DNA of 13,935 nucleotides from JALZVT01 sp964519335 (GTDB taxonomy: Bacteria; Pseudomonadota; Gammaproteobacteria; Pseudomonadales; Azotimanducaceae). Every line of letters begins with the position of its first letter. Position 1 is the stretch's first letter. Both the position numbers and the translations under genes were made by a program. Shown piece after piece: positions 7,028-13,935 of the stretch. The notes beneath the pieces were generated by a model. The model was given only the letters and a program-made list of their open reading frames with translations, did not search any database and had not been told where the DNA came from. The DNA lies in assembly GCA_964519335.1 (NCBI GenBank), contig CAZFIA010000112.1, positions 1-13,935 of the forward strand. Reading direction: 5' to 3'.

Positions 7028-8477
7028 TGCGCGCCAACGATAGTCTTTCGAGGTAAGCAGCGTCTATATCGCCCGTCACATATTCGCCATCGAACACCGA
7101 GCAGTCGAAATTTTTCAGGCGTTCGTTACCTTCAGATACGCTCGCTTTCAGGTCGAGAAGTGACTGATAAGCCAACCAGTCCGCGCCGATAATGTGGCCT
7201 ATTTCCTCTTCAGTACGGTTGTGGGCCACAAATTCTTGCTTTGTGGGCATGTCGATCCCGTACACGTTTGGACAGCGCACCGGCGGCGCCATACTGGCCA
7301 TGTAGACCCGGCGTGCACCCGCCTCCCTGGCCATTTTGATGATCTGCTGGCTGGTAGTCCCGCGGACAATCGAATCATCCACTAACAGAACATTCTTGCC
7401 TTTAAACTCGAGCTCAATCGGGTTGAGCTTTTGGCGCACCGATTTTCGGCGTTGGGTCTGGCCAGGCATGATAAAGGTGCGGCCGATATAGCGGTTCTTC
7501 ACGAAGCCTTCTCGAAACTTTACGCCCAATCGATACGCCAGCGGCAAGGCCGCTGTACGGCCCGTGTCTGGGATGGGTATCACCACATCGATGTCGTGTT
7601 CGTTTTGCGAGTAGCGCGCGAGAATCTGATCGGCCAGATTTTCACCCATGCGCAGCCGCGATTTATAGATCGACACCTTATCCATGATGGAATCCGGACG
7701 TGCCAGGTAAACATGCTCAAAAATGCACGGACTAAGTGCCCTGGCTTCGACGCACTGGTGACTGTGTAATTGGCCGGCTTCGTCAATGAAGATCGCCTCA
7801 CCGGGCGCCACGTCGCGAACCAATTCGAAGCCGAGAATAGCCAGCGCCGCACTTTCTGACGACAACATAAATTCTTCGCCGCTATCACTTAGCTTGCGGC
7901 CATACACCAGCGGGCGAATGCCATAGGGGTCTCTGAAACCAACAATGCCGCAGCCACTGATCATGGCAACCGCTGCGTAAGCACCACGACAGCGGTCGTG
8001 AACTCCAGCAACCGCTTGAAAAATGTGTTCCGGACCAGGCGACAAGGCCTTCTGCACGTGCAACTCATGCGCAAATACGTTTAGCAGAATTTCTGAATCG
8101 CTGTCGGTGTTCAGGTGCCGCAGATCGGTGTTGTAAAGATCGCGTTCCAGCTCTTTTGCATTAGTCAGGTTGCCGTTATGCGCCAGCGCAATTCCATAGG
8201 GGGAGTTTACGTACATGGGCTGTGATTCGGCGGAGCTTGCGGAACCCGCCGTGGGATAGCGCACGTGGCCAATACCCAGATTGCCCGCAAGCTTCTGCAT
8301 GTGATGCTGCTGAAAGACATCGCGCACCAATCCATTGGCCTTGCGCAGGTACAGCCTTCGATCACTCGAGGTGACCATACCGGCAGCATCCTGACCACGA
8401 TGCTGCAGTACAGTTAGCGCGTCGTAAATCTGCTGGTTAGCTGGTGTATTGCTAACCAGGCCAATGATGCCGCACAT
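6951..8477 (-). CDS. purF: Amidophosphoribosyltransferase (glutamine PRPP amidotransferase)
   Basis: PurF makes 5-phosphoribosylamine from PRPP and glutamine, the first committed step of purine synthesis, in the cytosol. The 508-aa protein starts MCGIIGLV, so Cys2 becomes the N-terminal nucleophile after Met removal and no propeptide is present. The glutaminase half also shows LQHRGQDAAG, GHVRYPT and AHNGNLTN. The phosphoribosyltransferase half has VVIPIPDTGRTAA (298-310) and the PRPP loop VLLVDDSIVRGTTS (363-376). Length and organisation match the E. coli-type enzyme, which lacks an Fe-S cluster. The ATG lies 3 bp after the cvpA stop, with GGAG about 9 bases upstream. The 3' end overlaps moxR in another frame. 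Confidence 0.98.
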   Translation of the reverse strand: MCGIIGLVSNTPANQQIYDALTVLQHRGQDAAGMVTSSDRRLYLRKANGLVRDVFQQHHMQKLAGNLGIGHVRYPTAGSASSAESQPMYVNSPYGIALAHNGNLTNAKELERDLYNTDLRHLNTDSDSEILLNVFAHELHVQKALSPGPEHIFQAVAGVHDRCRGAYAAVAMISGCGIVGFRDPYGIRPLVYGRKLSDSGEEFMLSSESAALAILGFELVRDVAPGEAIFIDEAGQLHSHQCVEARALSPCIFEHVYLARPDSIMDKVSIYKSRLRMGENLADQILARYSQNEHDIDVVIPIPDTGRTAALPLAYRLGVKFREGFVKNRYIGRTFIMPGQTQRRKSVRQKLNPIELEFKGKNVLLVDDSIVRGTTSQQIIKMAREAGARRVYMASMAPPVRCPNVYGIDMPTKQEFVAHNRTEEEIGHIIGADWLAYQSLLDLKASVSEGNERLKNFDCSVFDGEYVTGDIDAAYLERLSLARNDQSKSVRESQNGNDHTVIELHNHA

Positions 8478-8480
8478 CGC

Positions 8481-8996
8481 CTAGTTCTCCGCCGGAGGTT
8501 GAACCGCATCTTGCAAATCTCCTACCGCCTGGCCCGCACGCCCAAACCAGTCGAGCGCCACATCTTCGTAGGCGAGAAGCATTGGGGCGATTTCGGAGCT
8601 TGCCCAGAAATCGGAGCCCTGAATAAAACTTTTTGCGGCGATCAAACCAGCAAGGCAGAGCAGCGCGCCTCGCAATGCACCAAAGCCAAAGCCAAACACT
8701 CTGTCGAAACCGGACAGACCGCTGCTCGACAACACTTTGCCTACGAGGAAGTTAATTATTCCCCCGACCAGCAAAGTACCAAGAAACAACATGCCGAACG
8801 ACACACCGTAACCAAGGGTGCCAGTGCCGACCTCGCTGGCTAGCGCCCCTGACAGCGACGGCGCGAAGTAGGTCGCCACAAAATAAGCGCCGATCAAGAT
8901 CAACAGCGAAAAGACTTCTTTAAAGAGGCCGCGAAAAAGCCCATAGACTGCCGAAGCAAGAATGATCATCAGCAAGAAAATATCAAAGGTACTCAT
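8481..8996 (-). CDS. cvpA: CvpA family inner-membrane protein
   Basis: The 171-aa product has four hydrophobic segments (about 5-22, 26-46, 62-85 and 100-121), the usual CvpA architecture, including the N-terminal FRGLFKEVFSLL stretch. CvpA was named for colicin V production in E. coli and is linked to envelope and bile-salt resistance phenotypes; its molecular activity is not established. It sits directly before purF, as in E. coli and many gammaproteobacteria. The ATG at 8996 is preceded in frame by TAG, so no longer form is possible. The 68-bp gap upstream separates it from the SPOR gene and is the only sizeable space within this part of the operon. Confidence 0.95.
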   Translation of the reverse strand: MSTFDIFLLMIILASAVYGLFRGLFKEVFSLLILIGAYFVATYFAPSLSGALASEVGTGTLGYGVSFGMLFLGTLLVGGIINFLVGKVLSSSGLSGFDRVFGFGFGALRGALLCLAGLIAAKSFIQGSDFWASSEIAPMLLAYEDVALDWFGRAGQAVGDLQDAVQPPAEN

Positions 8997-9018
8997 AAGC
9001 TACTCATGGACAGGCGAC

Positions 9019-9034
9019 TCGTAAACGATTGTGG
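9019..9034 (-). promoter_or_regulatory. Possible PurR-box-like operator upstream of cvpA-purF
   Basis: On the minus strand the sequence CCACAATCGTTTACGA lies in the 68-bp gap before cvpA. It matches the E. coli PurR palindrome ACGCAAACGTTTGCGT at 11 of 16 positions and keeps the core CAAnCGTTTnC. In E. coli a PurR site precedes the cvpA-purF operon, so the location is suggestive. The outer bases do not fit well, and PurR of the LacI family is confined to a subset of gammaproteobacteria. I regard this as a weak candidate only. Confidence 0.22.
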
Positions 9035-9064
9035 ATTTATGAATAAGGCGGCACGGCATTCGCG

Positions 9065-9784
9065 TTACGGCTCCATGTGCACAACAATAGCGCTCACATT
9101 GTATCGGCCTGACACAAGATCGCGCATTCGATCGGCATCTCCTCTATCGAGCAGTGGTCCGATCGCAACACGCGTGCGAACGCCGGAGTCAGTTCGAGCG
9201 GTTGAGGTCCAGGCTTCAAATCTGTCACCAAGCAGTCGATCGCGCAGAGCGGTTGCATTAACCGGACTTGCAAAACTCGCCAATTGAACGGCCCAGATCG
9301 CTTGTTTGGTGAGCGCGCTGTTATTCGCAGGTGGGGTTGTACTTGTCGCGCGCACCGGTGCTGTGCGTGGCGGCGCCTTAACGTCTGCCTTACCGACTAG
9401 AGAACTAAGCGACGAGTTCCCATCGGTGTCGCGCTGCACTTCGCCCCTCTGGACCAGGGCTTGCTCCCCATCTGTGACAGGAGAAGAATCGAGTTCTCGA
9501 AGTATCGGGTCACCCAGACGAGTGCCGTCTTCCGAGTGAAAGCCATCCGCATCAATCAACCCCCCCACGGCTTGCTGCTCTAGCCGGTGTTGCTCGATTT
9601 CAGCCTGGGAAATCTCGAGCGCATCAAGCTCTGATGGATTGGGCATCGGCGGCAGAGGCTCTGTTAGCTCGGGCAACTGCTTCACCCGCACCCCCTCGCC
9701 ATCAAACACCATAGGCAACACGATGATGCCAATCGCCAGCAAGAAAACGGCGCCCGTGAGGCGATAGCGTGTTTGCTCTCTCAT
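9065..9784 (-). CDS. dedD: DedD-like SPOR domain protein (septal peptidoglycan binding)
   Basis: This is a 239-aa bitopic inner-membrane protein with a short cytoplasmic N-terminus, one transmembrane segment (about 8-26), a long polar and proline-rich linker, and a C-terminal SPOR domain (about 162-237) containing WAVQLASF and the alternating hydrophobic pattern of that fold. SPOR domains bind denuded glycan strands at the division septum, so a role in cell division is expected. The place between folC and cvpA is the conserved position of dedD, which supports the symbol more than sequence identity alone would. The ATG overlaps the folC stop by 4 nt (ATGA), giving translational coupling. Confidence 0.9.
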   Translation of the reverse strand: MREQTRYRLTGAVFLLAIGIIVLPMVFDGEGVRVKQLPELTEPLPPMPNPSELDALEISQAEIEQHRLEQQAVGGLIDADGFHSEDGTRLGDPILRELDSSPVTDGEQALVQRGEVQRDTDGNSSLSSLVGKADVKAPPRTAPVRATSTTPPANNSALTKQAIWAVQLASFASPVNATALRDRLLGDRFEAWTSTARTDSGVRTRVAIGPLLDRGDADRMRDLVSGRYNVSAIVVHMEP

Positions 9785-11228
9785 TGTTTGCGTCGTGCCT
9801 TTGCTGCCGGGACGGGCAATAGTTCTCGCACCTGCTGGACCTGCAGAAATGAACCGAAGGCGACAATGATATCAGCCTTGCCAGTCGCCGCACGCGCCTT
9901 CTCGAGTGCGGTTTTGGCATCGCTTGCGAGGCTATGATCGAGGCTCTGGCCAGGCTGGGCTGCCTGGGCTCGCTCCGCCGCGTCTCGCGCGGCCAAACCC
10001 CTGGAGCCTGTTGTCGAACCAAACACCCAGTGCGCCACGTCAGCCGCCAGTTCCTGCACTATGCCCGACACATCTTTGTCCTCAAGAAAGCCACAACAAG
10101 CCACCAGCCGCCGCCCCGGCCAGCGTGCCTGAAGCTGCTGCCGGAGAAATCGGGCGCTCGGCGGATTGTGAGCCAGATCAAGCACCAACGGGCGATCATG
10201 AAAGGTAAAAATTTCGAATCGTCCCGGGTGTCTGACCTCCCGGCAGGCCTGGTTGAGCTCGGCGCTGCTAGGTGCCCGGGTTAATTTCTGCACGCAGGCC
10301 ACCGCCAGGGCCACATTGCGCAAGGCAACCTGCGGCTTATCAACAAAATCAATATCAAGGTCGCCACCGTCTAGCCGCACCCGGCCCCCCAGAAGACTCC
10401 GTTGAAACCAAAATTGGTGACCAAATGCCTCTACCTGCGCACCAGTTGCTCGCGCAACCTCCCGAACCGAATCTGGCATGGGACCCCCCAATAGCAGCGG
10501 TCGGTCGGCGCGGCAGACAGCTGCCTTTTCGGCACCGATCAGCTCAACGGTATCACCCAAGAAGTTTTGATGATCGAGCCCAATGCTGGTTACCGCCGCA
10601 ACCTGCGCATCTACAATATTAGTGACATCGAGTCGACCGCCCAGCCCGACTTCCAGAACGCAGGCATCGAGCGTCGATTGTCGAAACAACCAGAACGCAC
10701 CAAGCACGGAGTATTCGTAATAGGTTAGCGGAATGTCTCCACGCGCCTCATCGACGGCTTCAAACCCCGAGATAAGTTGCTGATCCGTTGCCTCGCAGCC
10801 CATCAGGCGCACACGCTCGTTATATCGGTGCAGGTGCGGCGACATAATCGTTCCGGTTTTATATCCCTGGGCAAGGAGCAGCGCCTCCGCGAAACGAACG
10901 GTGGAACCTTTGCCATTGGTGCCNNNNNNNNNNNNNNNNNNNNNNNNNNNNNNNNNNNNNNNNNNNNNNNNNNNNNNNNNNNNNNNNNNNNNNNNNNNNN
11001 NNNNNNNNNNNNNNNNNNNNNNNGGGCAAGGAGCAGCGCCTCCGCGAAACGAACGGTGGAACCTTTGCCATTGGTGCCCGCAACAATCAGCACCCGGGGA
11101 GCAAGGGGCAGCAATCCCATGCGCTCCGCCACTTCGACAGACCGGTCAAGTCCAAGGGCGATTTCTTTGTGGTGCCGGGTGCTTATGTAGCTCAGCCACT
11201 CAGCCAGCGTGCGCTTGGAATCAGCCAT
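9781..11228 (-). CDS. folC: Bifunctional folylpolyglutamate synthase / dihydrofolate synthase, interrupted by an assembly gap
   Basis: FolC adds glutamate to dihydropteroate and then glutamate tails to folates, using ATP, in the cytosol. As printed the gene is broken by 100 Ns (10924-11023), and its span is not a multiple of three. Removing the Ns and one copy of the 55-bp flanking duplicate restores a continuous 1293-bp frame coding for 430 aa, close to E. coli FolC. In that protein the P-loop GTNGKGST lies at 51-58, followed by MSPHLHRYNERV and later EVGLGGRLDVTN and LDHQNFLGDTVELIGAEKAA. The ATG at 11228 lies 8 bp inside the 3' end of trpA, and the stop overlaps the SPOR gene. No Shine-Dalgarno sequence is evident, so coupling to trpA is likely. 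Confidence 0.95.
10869..10923. repeat. Left copy of a 55-bp duplicate flanking the gap
   Basis: These 55 bp are identical in the same orientation to 11024-11078 and run exactly up to the first N. They encode part of the folC P-loop region. The exact abutment to a block of 100 Ns identifies this as a shared contig end left uncollapsed, not a genomic repeat. Confidence 0.95.
10924..11023. other. Scaffold gap of exactly 100 N
   Basis: There are exactly 100 undetermined bases inside folC. A round number of this kind is a conventional placeholder for a gap of unknown size. The protein reads correctly across the join when the Ns and one 55-bp copy are removed, so the true gap length is most likely minus 55 bp, meaning the contigs overlap. 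Confidence 0.97.
11024..11078. repeat. Right copy of a 55-bp duplicate flanking the gap
   Basis: This stretch is identical to 10869-10923 and begins directly after the last N. The length of 55 equals a k-mer size commonly used by short-read assemblers, which fits two contigs ending in the same k-mer. Its continuation (11079 onward) encodes the folC N-terminus. Confidence 0.95.
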
Positions 11229-12063
11229 CGGGGCGGAGTGAATCTAACGCGACACGCAGCTCGCTCACCTGCGCCTTAAGCCTGGCATCAATAACCTCTA
11301 GCCCCTCGTTTTCGCCCATGGTTCGCACCAGCGCAGACCCAACCACTACCCCATCCGCAACCTCACCGATCGCTTTAGCGGTAGCGCCATCTTTGATTCC
11401 AAAGCCGACAAATACCGGCAGGGCTGTGCGCGCCTGCAGGCCGGTGACTTTGGCTCGCACGGCTTCGGGATCGAGATTGCTTGCGCCGGTGATACCCTTA
11501 AGAGAGACGTAGTAAACAAAACCCGATGCCGCCTTTAGTATTTGCTCTGCGCGCTCTTCAGTTGTGGTTGGCGCTACCAAAAAAATGAGGTTTTGTTGGT
11601 GCTTCAGAAGCTCATCTTGCAGCAAGTGCGCTTCTTCCGGCGGTAGGTTGACCATGATGAGACCATCGACTCCCGCATCCTGGGCTGCTGTCGCATAGGC
11701 GCGCTCTCCCATGCGTAGAATCGAATTTAGATACCCCATCAGCACTACGGGTGTGTCTTCATTGTTTTTTCGAAACTCGCGCACCATGTCGAGCGCTTGC
11801 GTGAGCGTTACTCCATGCGCAAGTGCACGTTCGGAAGACATCTGAATCGCGGGTCCCTCCGCCTCGGGGTCAGAAAACGGCACGCCAAGCTCGATAACGT
11901 CTGCGCCACCAGCAACCAAAGCATGCATGGCAGATACCGTACACGACGGTTGTGGGTCACCGGCGGTAATGAAGGTCACCAGCGCTTTGATATCTGCCGC
12001 CTTAAGATCAGCAAGGCGCGCCTCCAATCGAGTGGGAACACCAGCGTTTGCGGCCGCACTCAA
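11221..12063 (-). CDS. trpA: Tryptophan synthase alpha subunit
   Basis: TrpA cleaves indole-3-glycerol phosphate to indole, which is channelled to TrpB in the alpha2beta2 complex. The 280-aa TIM-barrel protein shows TFITAGDPQPS, DVIELGVPFSDP, VVLMGYLNS, YYVSLKGITGAS, VGFGIKDG and the phosphate-binding end GVVVGSALV. Glu58 corresponds to catalytic Glu49 of E. coli. The partner Asp60 is replaced by Glu69 (SDPEAEGP in place of the usual SDPxADGP); the codon is GAG at 11857-11859. The start is a rare TTG overlapping the trpB stop as TTGA. A second TTG at codon 13 is the only other start before the conserved core. The 3' end overlaps the start of folC by 8 bp, leaving no room for accD. Confidence 0.96.
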   Translation of the reverse strand: MSAAANAGVPTRLEARLADLKAADIKALVTFITAGDPQPSCTVSAMHALVAGGADVIELGVPFSDPEAEGPAIQMSSERALAHGVTLTQALDMVREFRKNNEDTPVVLMGYLNSILRMGERAYATAAQDAGVDGLIMVNLPPEEAHLLQDELLKHQQNLIFLVAPTTTEERAEQILKAASGFVYYVSLKGITGASNLDPEAVRAKVTGLQARTALPVFVGFGIKDGATAKAIGEVADGVVVGSALVRTMGENEGLEVIDARLKAQVSELRVALDSLRPDG

Positions 12064-13310
12064 AGCTCAATACCCGCAAGCTTGGCAACCGTGAGGATGT
12101 CTTTGTCACCCCGACCCGACAGATTCACAATAACCACAGCGTTGTTATCCATTGCCGGACACTCGCGATGAACCCAAGCCAGTGCATGGGCAGACTCAAG
12201 CGCCGGCAGAATTCCTTCCAGAGAATTGAGCGCGTTAAAGGCATCGAGTGCTTCGTCGTCGGTGACACTTGAGTATTCCACCCGCCCAATGTCTTTTAGG
12301 TGGGAGTGCTCTGGCCCCACCCCGGGATAATCGAGGCCAGCAGAAATGCTGTGGGTTTCAGCAATCTGGCCGTCTTCATTTTCCATGAGATAGGTCCGGT
12401 TGCCATGGAGAACTCCGGGCACACCTGCATTCAAGGGGGCCGCATGCGCTCCCGTTTCGAGGCCGCGCCCACCCGCTTCGACGCCAACAATACGCACCCG
12501 CTCATCGTCAATAAACGGATGAAACAAACCAATCGCGTTGGAACCGCCACCGACACAGGCAACCAGCGTGTCCGGTAACTGACCCGTAGTTTGCAAACAC
12601 TGCGCTCGCGCTTCCTGGCCGATCACCGATTGAAAGTCTCGCACCAATTGCGGATAGGGATGAGGTCCAGCAACAGTACCAATTATGTAGTGCGTGTCAT
12701 CAACGTTGGTTACCCAATCGCGCATGGCTTCGTTCATGGCATCTTTAAGTGTGCGCGAGCCCGACTGCACCGGAATAACGTCCGCACCCAGAAGTTTCAT
12801 GCGATAGACATTTAGCGACTGACGCTGGACATCTTCGGAACCCATGTATACCTGGCACTTGAGGCCCAGTCGTGCAGCTACTGTTGCCGTGGCAACACCG
12901 TGCTGACCCGCCCCTGTCTCAGCGATGATGCGCGGCTTGCCCATGCGCTTTGCAAGCAACGCCTGTCCGATGGTGTTATTCACTTTGTGCGCACCTGTGT
13001 GATTCAGGTCTTCGCGCTTAAGAAAGATGCGCGTTCCACCCACGGCCTCACTCAGTCGCTCGGCAAAATACAGGGGAGTTGGTCGCCCCACGTAATTTGC
13101 GAGGTCCTCATGAAATTCCCGCTGAAATTCCGGGTCAGTTGTCGCTTCGGTGTAGAGCTCCCCGAGCTGGTCAAGCGCATGCATAAGGGTTTCTGCTACG
13201 TAACGACCGCCGTACTCACCAAACTTACCTTGAGCATTAGGCTGGGCATAGACCGCCGCTACGGAGGCGCCAACTTCGTTTGTTGTGTCTGAAGACTTAG
13301 TTGTTCCCAC
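12060..13310 (-). CDS. trpB: Tryptophan synthase beta subunit
   Basis: TrpB is the PLP enzyme that condenses indole with serine to give tryptophan. The 416-aa protein has the PLP lysine Lys109 in HTGAHKVNNT, catalytic Glu131 in AETGAGQHG, the phosphate loop GGGSN (254-258) and the C-terminal NLSGRGDKD (396-404). It is the standard TrpB1 form, expected to pair with the TrpA encoded next to it. An N-terminal head of about 25 residues before FGEYGGRYV is unconserved. The start is GTG at 13310, supported by AGAGG five bases upstream; no ATG occurs in frame before the conserved region. The stop overlaps trpA by 4 nt. Confidence 0.98.
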   Translation of the reverse strand: MGTTKSSDTTNEVGASVAAVYAQPNAQGKFGEYGGRYVAETLMHALDQLGELYTEATTDPEFQREFHEDLANYVGRPTPLYFAERLSEAVGGTRIFLKREDLNHTGAHKVNNTIGQALLAKRMGKPRIIAETGAGQHGVATATVAARLGLKCQVYMGSEDVQRQSLNVYRMKLLGADVIPVQSGSRTLKDAMNEAMRDWVTNVDDTHYIIGTVAGPHPYPQLVRDFQSVIGQEARAQCLQTTGQLPDTLVACVGGGSNAIGLFHPFIDDERVRIVGVEAGGRGLETGAHAAPLNAGVPGVLHGNRTYLMENEDGQIAETHSISAGLDYPGVGPEHSHLKDIGRVEYSSVTDDEALDAFNALNSLEGILPALESAHALAWVHRECPAMDNNAVVIVNLSGRGDKDILTVAKLAGIEL

Positions 13311-13315
13311 TTCTG

Positions 13316-13320
13316 CCTCT
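13316..13320 (-). promoter_or_regulatory. Shine-Dalgarno sequence deciding the trpB GTG start
   Basis: On the minus strand AGAGG (13316-13320) stands five bases before the GTG at 13310. This is one of the clearer ribosome-binding sites in the window and supports GTG as the initiation codon of trpB. Confidence 0.6.
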
Positions 13321-13345
13321 ATTAGTATTGCTGTTCATATCAAAT

Positions 13346-13935
13346 CTATCGAGCGGCCTCACAAAACGCCTGGAGTTTTTGTGGATCTTTTTTACCCGCA
13401 GATGCTTCTACACCGGAACTTACGTCAACTGCCCAGGGCTTAAGCGCCTGAGTTGCCTGAGCTACATTGCCCGGATTCAGACCGCCTGCCAGAACAAGGC
13501 GGCCCCTGTACCAGGTTGGCCACAGTGCCCAGTCAAACTGCTTTCCCGTGCCGCCGGATAATTTGCGGCCCTCAGCATCTACAGTCACAGAATCGATCAG
13601 TAACGCATCTGCCTCGACAAAGCGTTGCGCCACATCCACGAACGACTCACCAAACGCACTACCACCAACCGGCAACCCAACGGACTTCCAAAACGGCAAA
13701 CCAAACTGGACACAAAATTCGGGTGACTCGTCTCCGTGGAATTGCAGTACATCAATTTCTAGTTGATTAAGCACCGACTCAACCGCCGAGCTCGTTGCGT
13801 TCTGAAACAGTGCAACACTCTTGGGTTCCGCAGGCAGCTCCCCCCACCAGGCTGTGAGTTCACCGGCGGTAACAGAGCGCGTGCTGCGCTCAATAAAAAC
13901 AAAACCCAGATAGTCGGCTCCTGAGCCCGCTGCTG
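13346..13935 (-). CDS. trpF: Phosphoribosylanthranilate isomerase, N-terminus beyond window
   Basis: TrpF performs the Amadori isomerisation of phosphoribosylanthranilate in tryptophan synthesis. The frame is open from the window edge to the TAG at 13346, giving 195 complete codons before the stop. Recognisable parts are GADYLGFVFIERSTRSVT near the visible start, VALFQNA, VLQFHGDESPEF, SGGTGKQFDWALW, LAGGLNPGNVAQA and DVSSGVEASAGKKDPQKLQAF, all in family order. The first roughly 20-30 residues, including the KxCG motif with the catalytic cysteine, lie off the window. It precedes trpB by 35 bp. The promoter and any tryptophan control of the cluster must lie upstream, outside this window. Confidence 0.95.
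   Translation of the reverse strand, partial: AAGSGADYLGFVFIERSTRSVTAGELTAWWGELPAEPKSVALFQNATSSAVESVLNQLEIDVLQFHGDESPEFCVQFGLPFWKSVGLPVGGSAFGESFVDVAQRFVEADALLIDSVTVDAEGRKLSGGTGKQFDWALWPTWYRGRLVLAGGLNPGNVAQATQALKPWAVDVSSGVEASAGKKDPQKLQAFCEAAR

Noticed and set aside
10869..11078. A genuine direct repeat or a mobile element insertion in folC
   Set aside because: The two copies abut the N block exactly, and removing one restores a perfect FolC. A target-site duplication of 55 bp would be exceptional, and no element sequence is present.
10777..11512. Open frames reading through the N block on both strands
   Set aside because: They exist only because Ns carry no stop codons and because the 55-bp duplicate shifts the frame. 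Collapsing the join leaves folC as the single gene.
1..13935. CRISPR array, toxin-antitoxin pair, phage genes, secretion or defence system
   Set aside because: No regularly spaced repeats, and every intact gene except the DUF1289 protein fits a known housekeeping or envelope family. MoxR with DUF58 and TgpA is a known set and gives no specific sign of defence.

Overview
The window is a stretch of core chromosome from a Gram-negative gammaproteobacterium, probably taken from a draft short-read or metagenome assembly. LpxH (lipid A synthesis), MiaE, an E. coli-type FolD and the order trpF-trpB-trpA-folC-dedD(SPOR)-cvpA-purF all point to Gammaproteobacteria. I cannot name the genus. I see no phage, IS element, CRISPR array, toxin-antitoxin pair or recognisable defence genes, and every gene except the DUF1289 protein belongs to a family I can name with confidence.

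Layout. The left edge holds the 5' part of a minus-strand tRNA-Pro(UGG) with a strong promoter. Diverging from it is a two-gene plus-strand unit, folD-lpxH, joined by an ATGA overlap. All remaining genes lie on the minus strand and, read in transcription order from the right edge, are trpF (5' end off the window), trpB, trpA, folC, dedD-like SPOR gene, cvpA, purF, moxR-type AAA+ ATPase, DUF58 protein, TgpA-type transglutaminase, DUF1289 protein and miaE. Junctions are tight (4-nt or 1-nt overlaps, or gaps of 3-68 bp), so much of this roughly 12-kb run could be co-transcribed. miaE meets lpxH tail to tail, and their coding regions overlap by 59 bp.

How the genes work together. trpF/trpB/trpA carry out late tryptophan synthesis. 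folC and folD serve one-carbon folate metabolism, which feeds the purine pathway that purF opens. DedD-like and CvpA are envelope proteins. MoxR, DUF58 and TgpA form a familiar three-gene set in which an AAA+ ATPase is paired with two membrane proteins, one carrying a periplasmic-type transglutaminase core. miaE hydroxylates a modified adenosine next to tRNA anticodons.

Points worth a second look. (1) Exactly 100 Ns in folC are flanked by identical 55-bp sequences. Collapsing them restores one intact 430-codon folC, so this is an assembly join and not biology. (2) accD is missing from its usual place between trpA and folC. (3) TrpA has Glu where the catalytic Asp60 of E. coli lies. (4) moxR can only start inside purF. 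(5) A weak PurR-box-like sequence lies upstream of cvpA-purF. I did not find a convincing undescribed system; the region is mostly ordinary housekeeping DNA with some unusual junctions.
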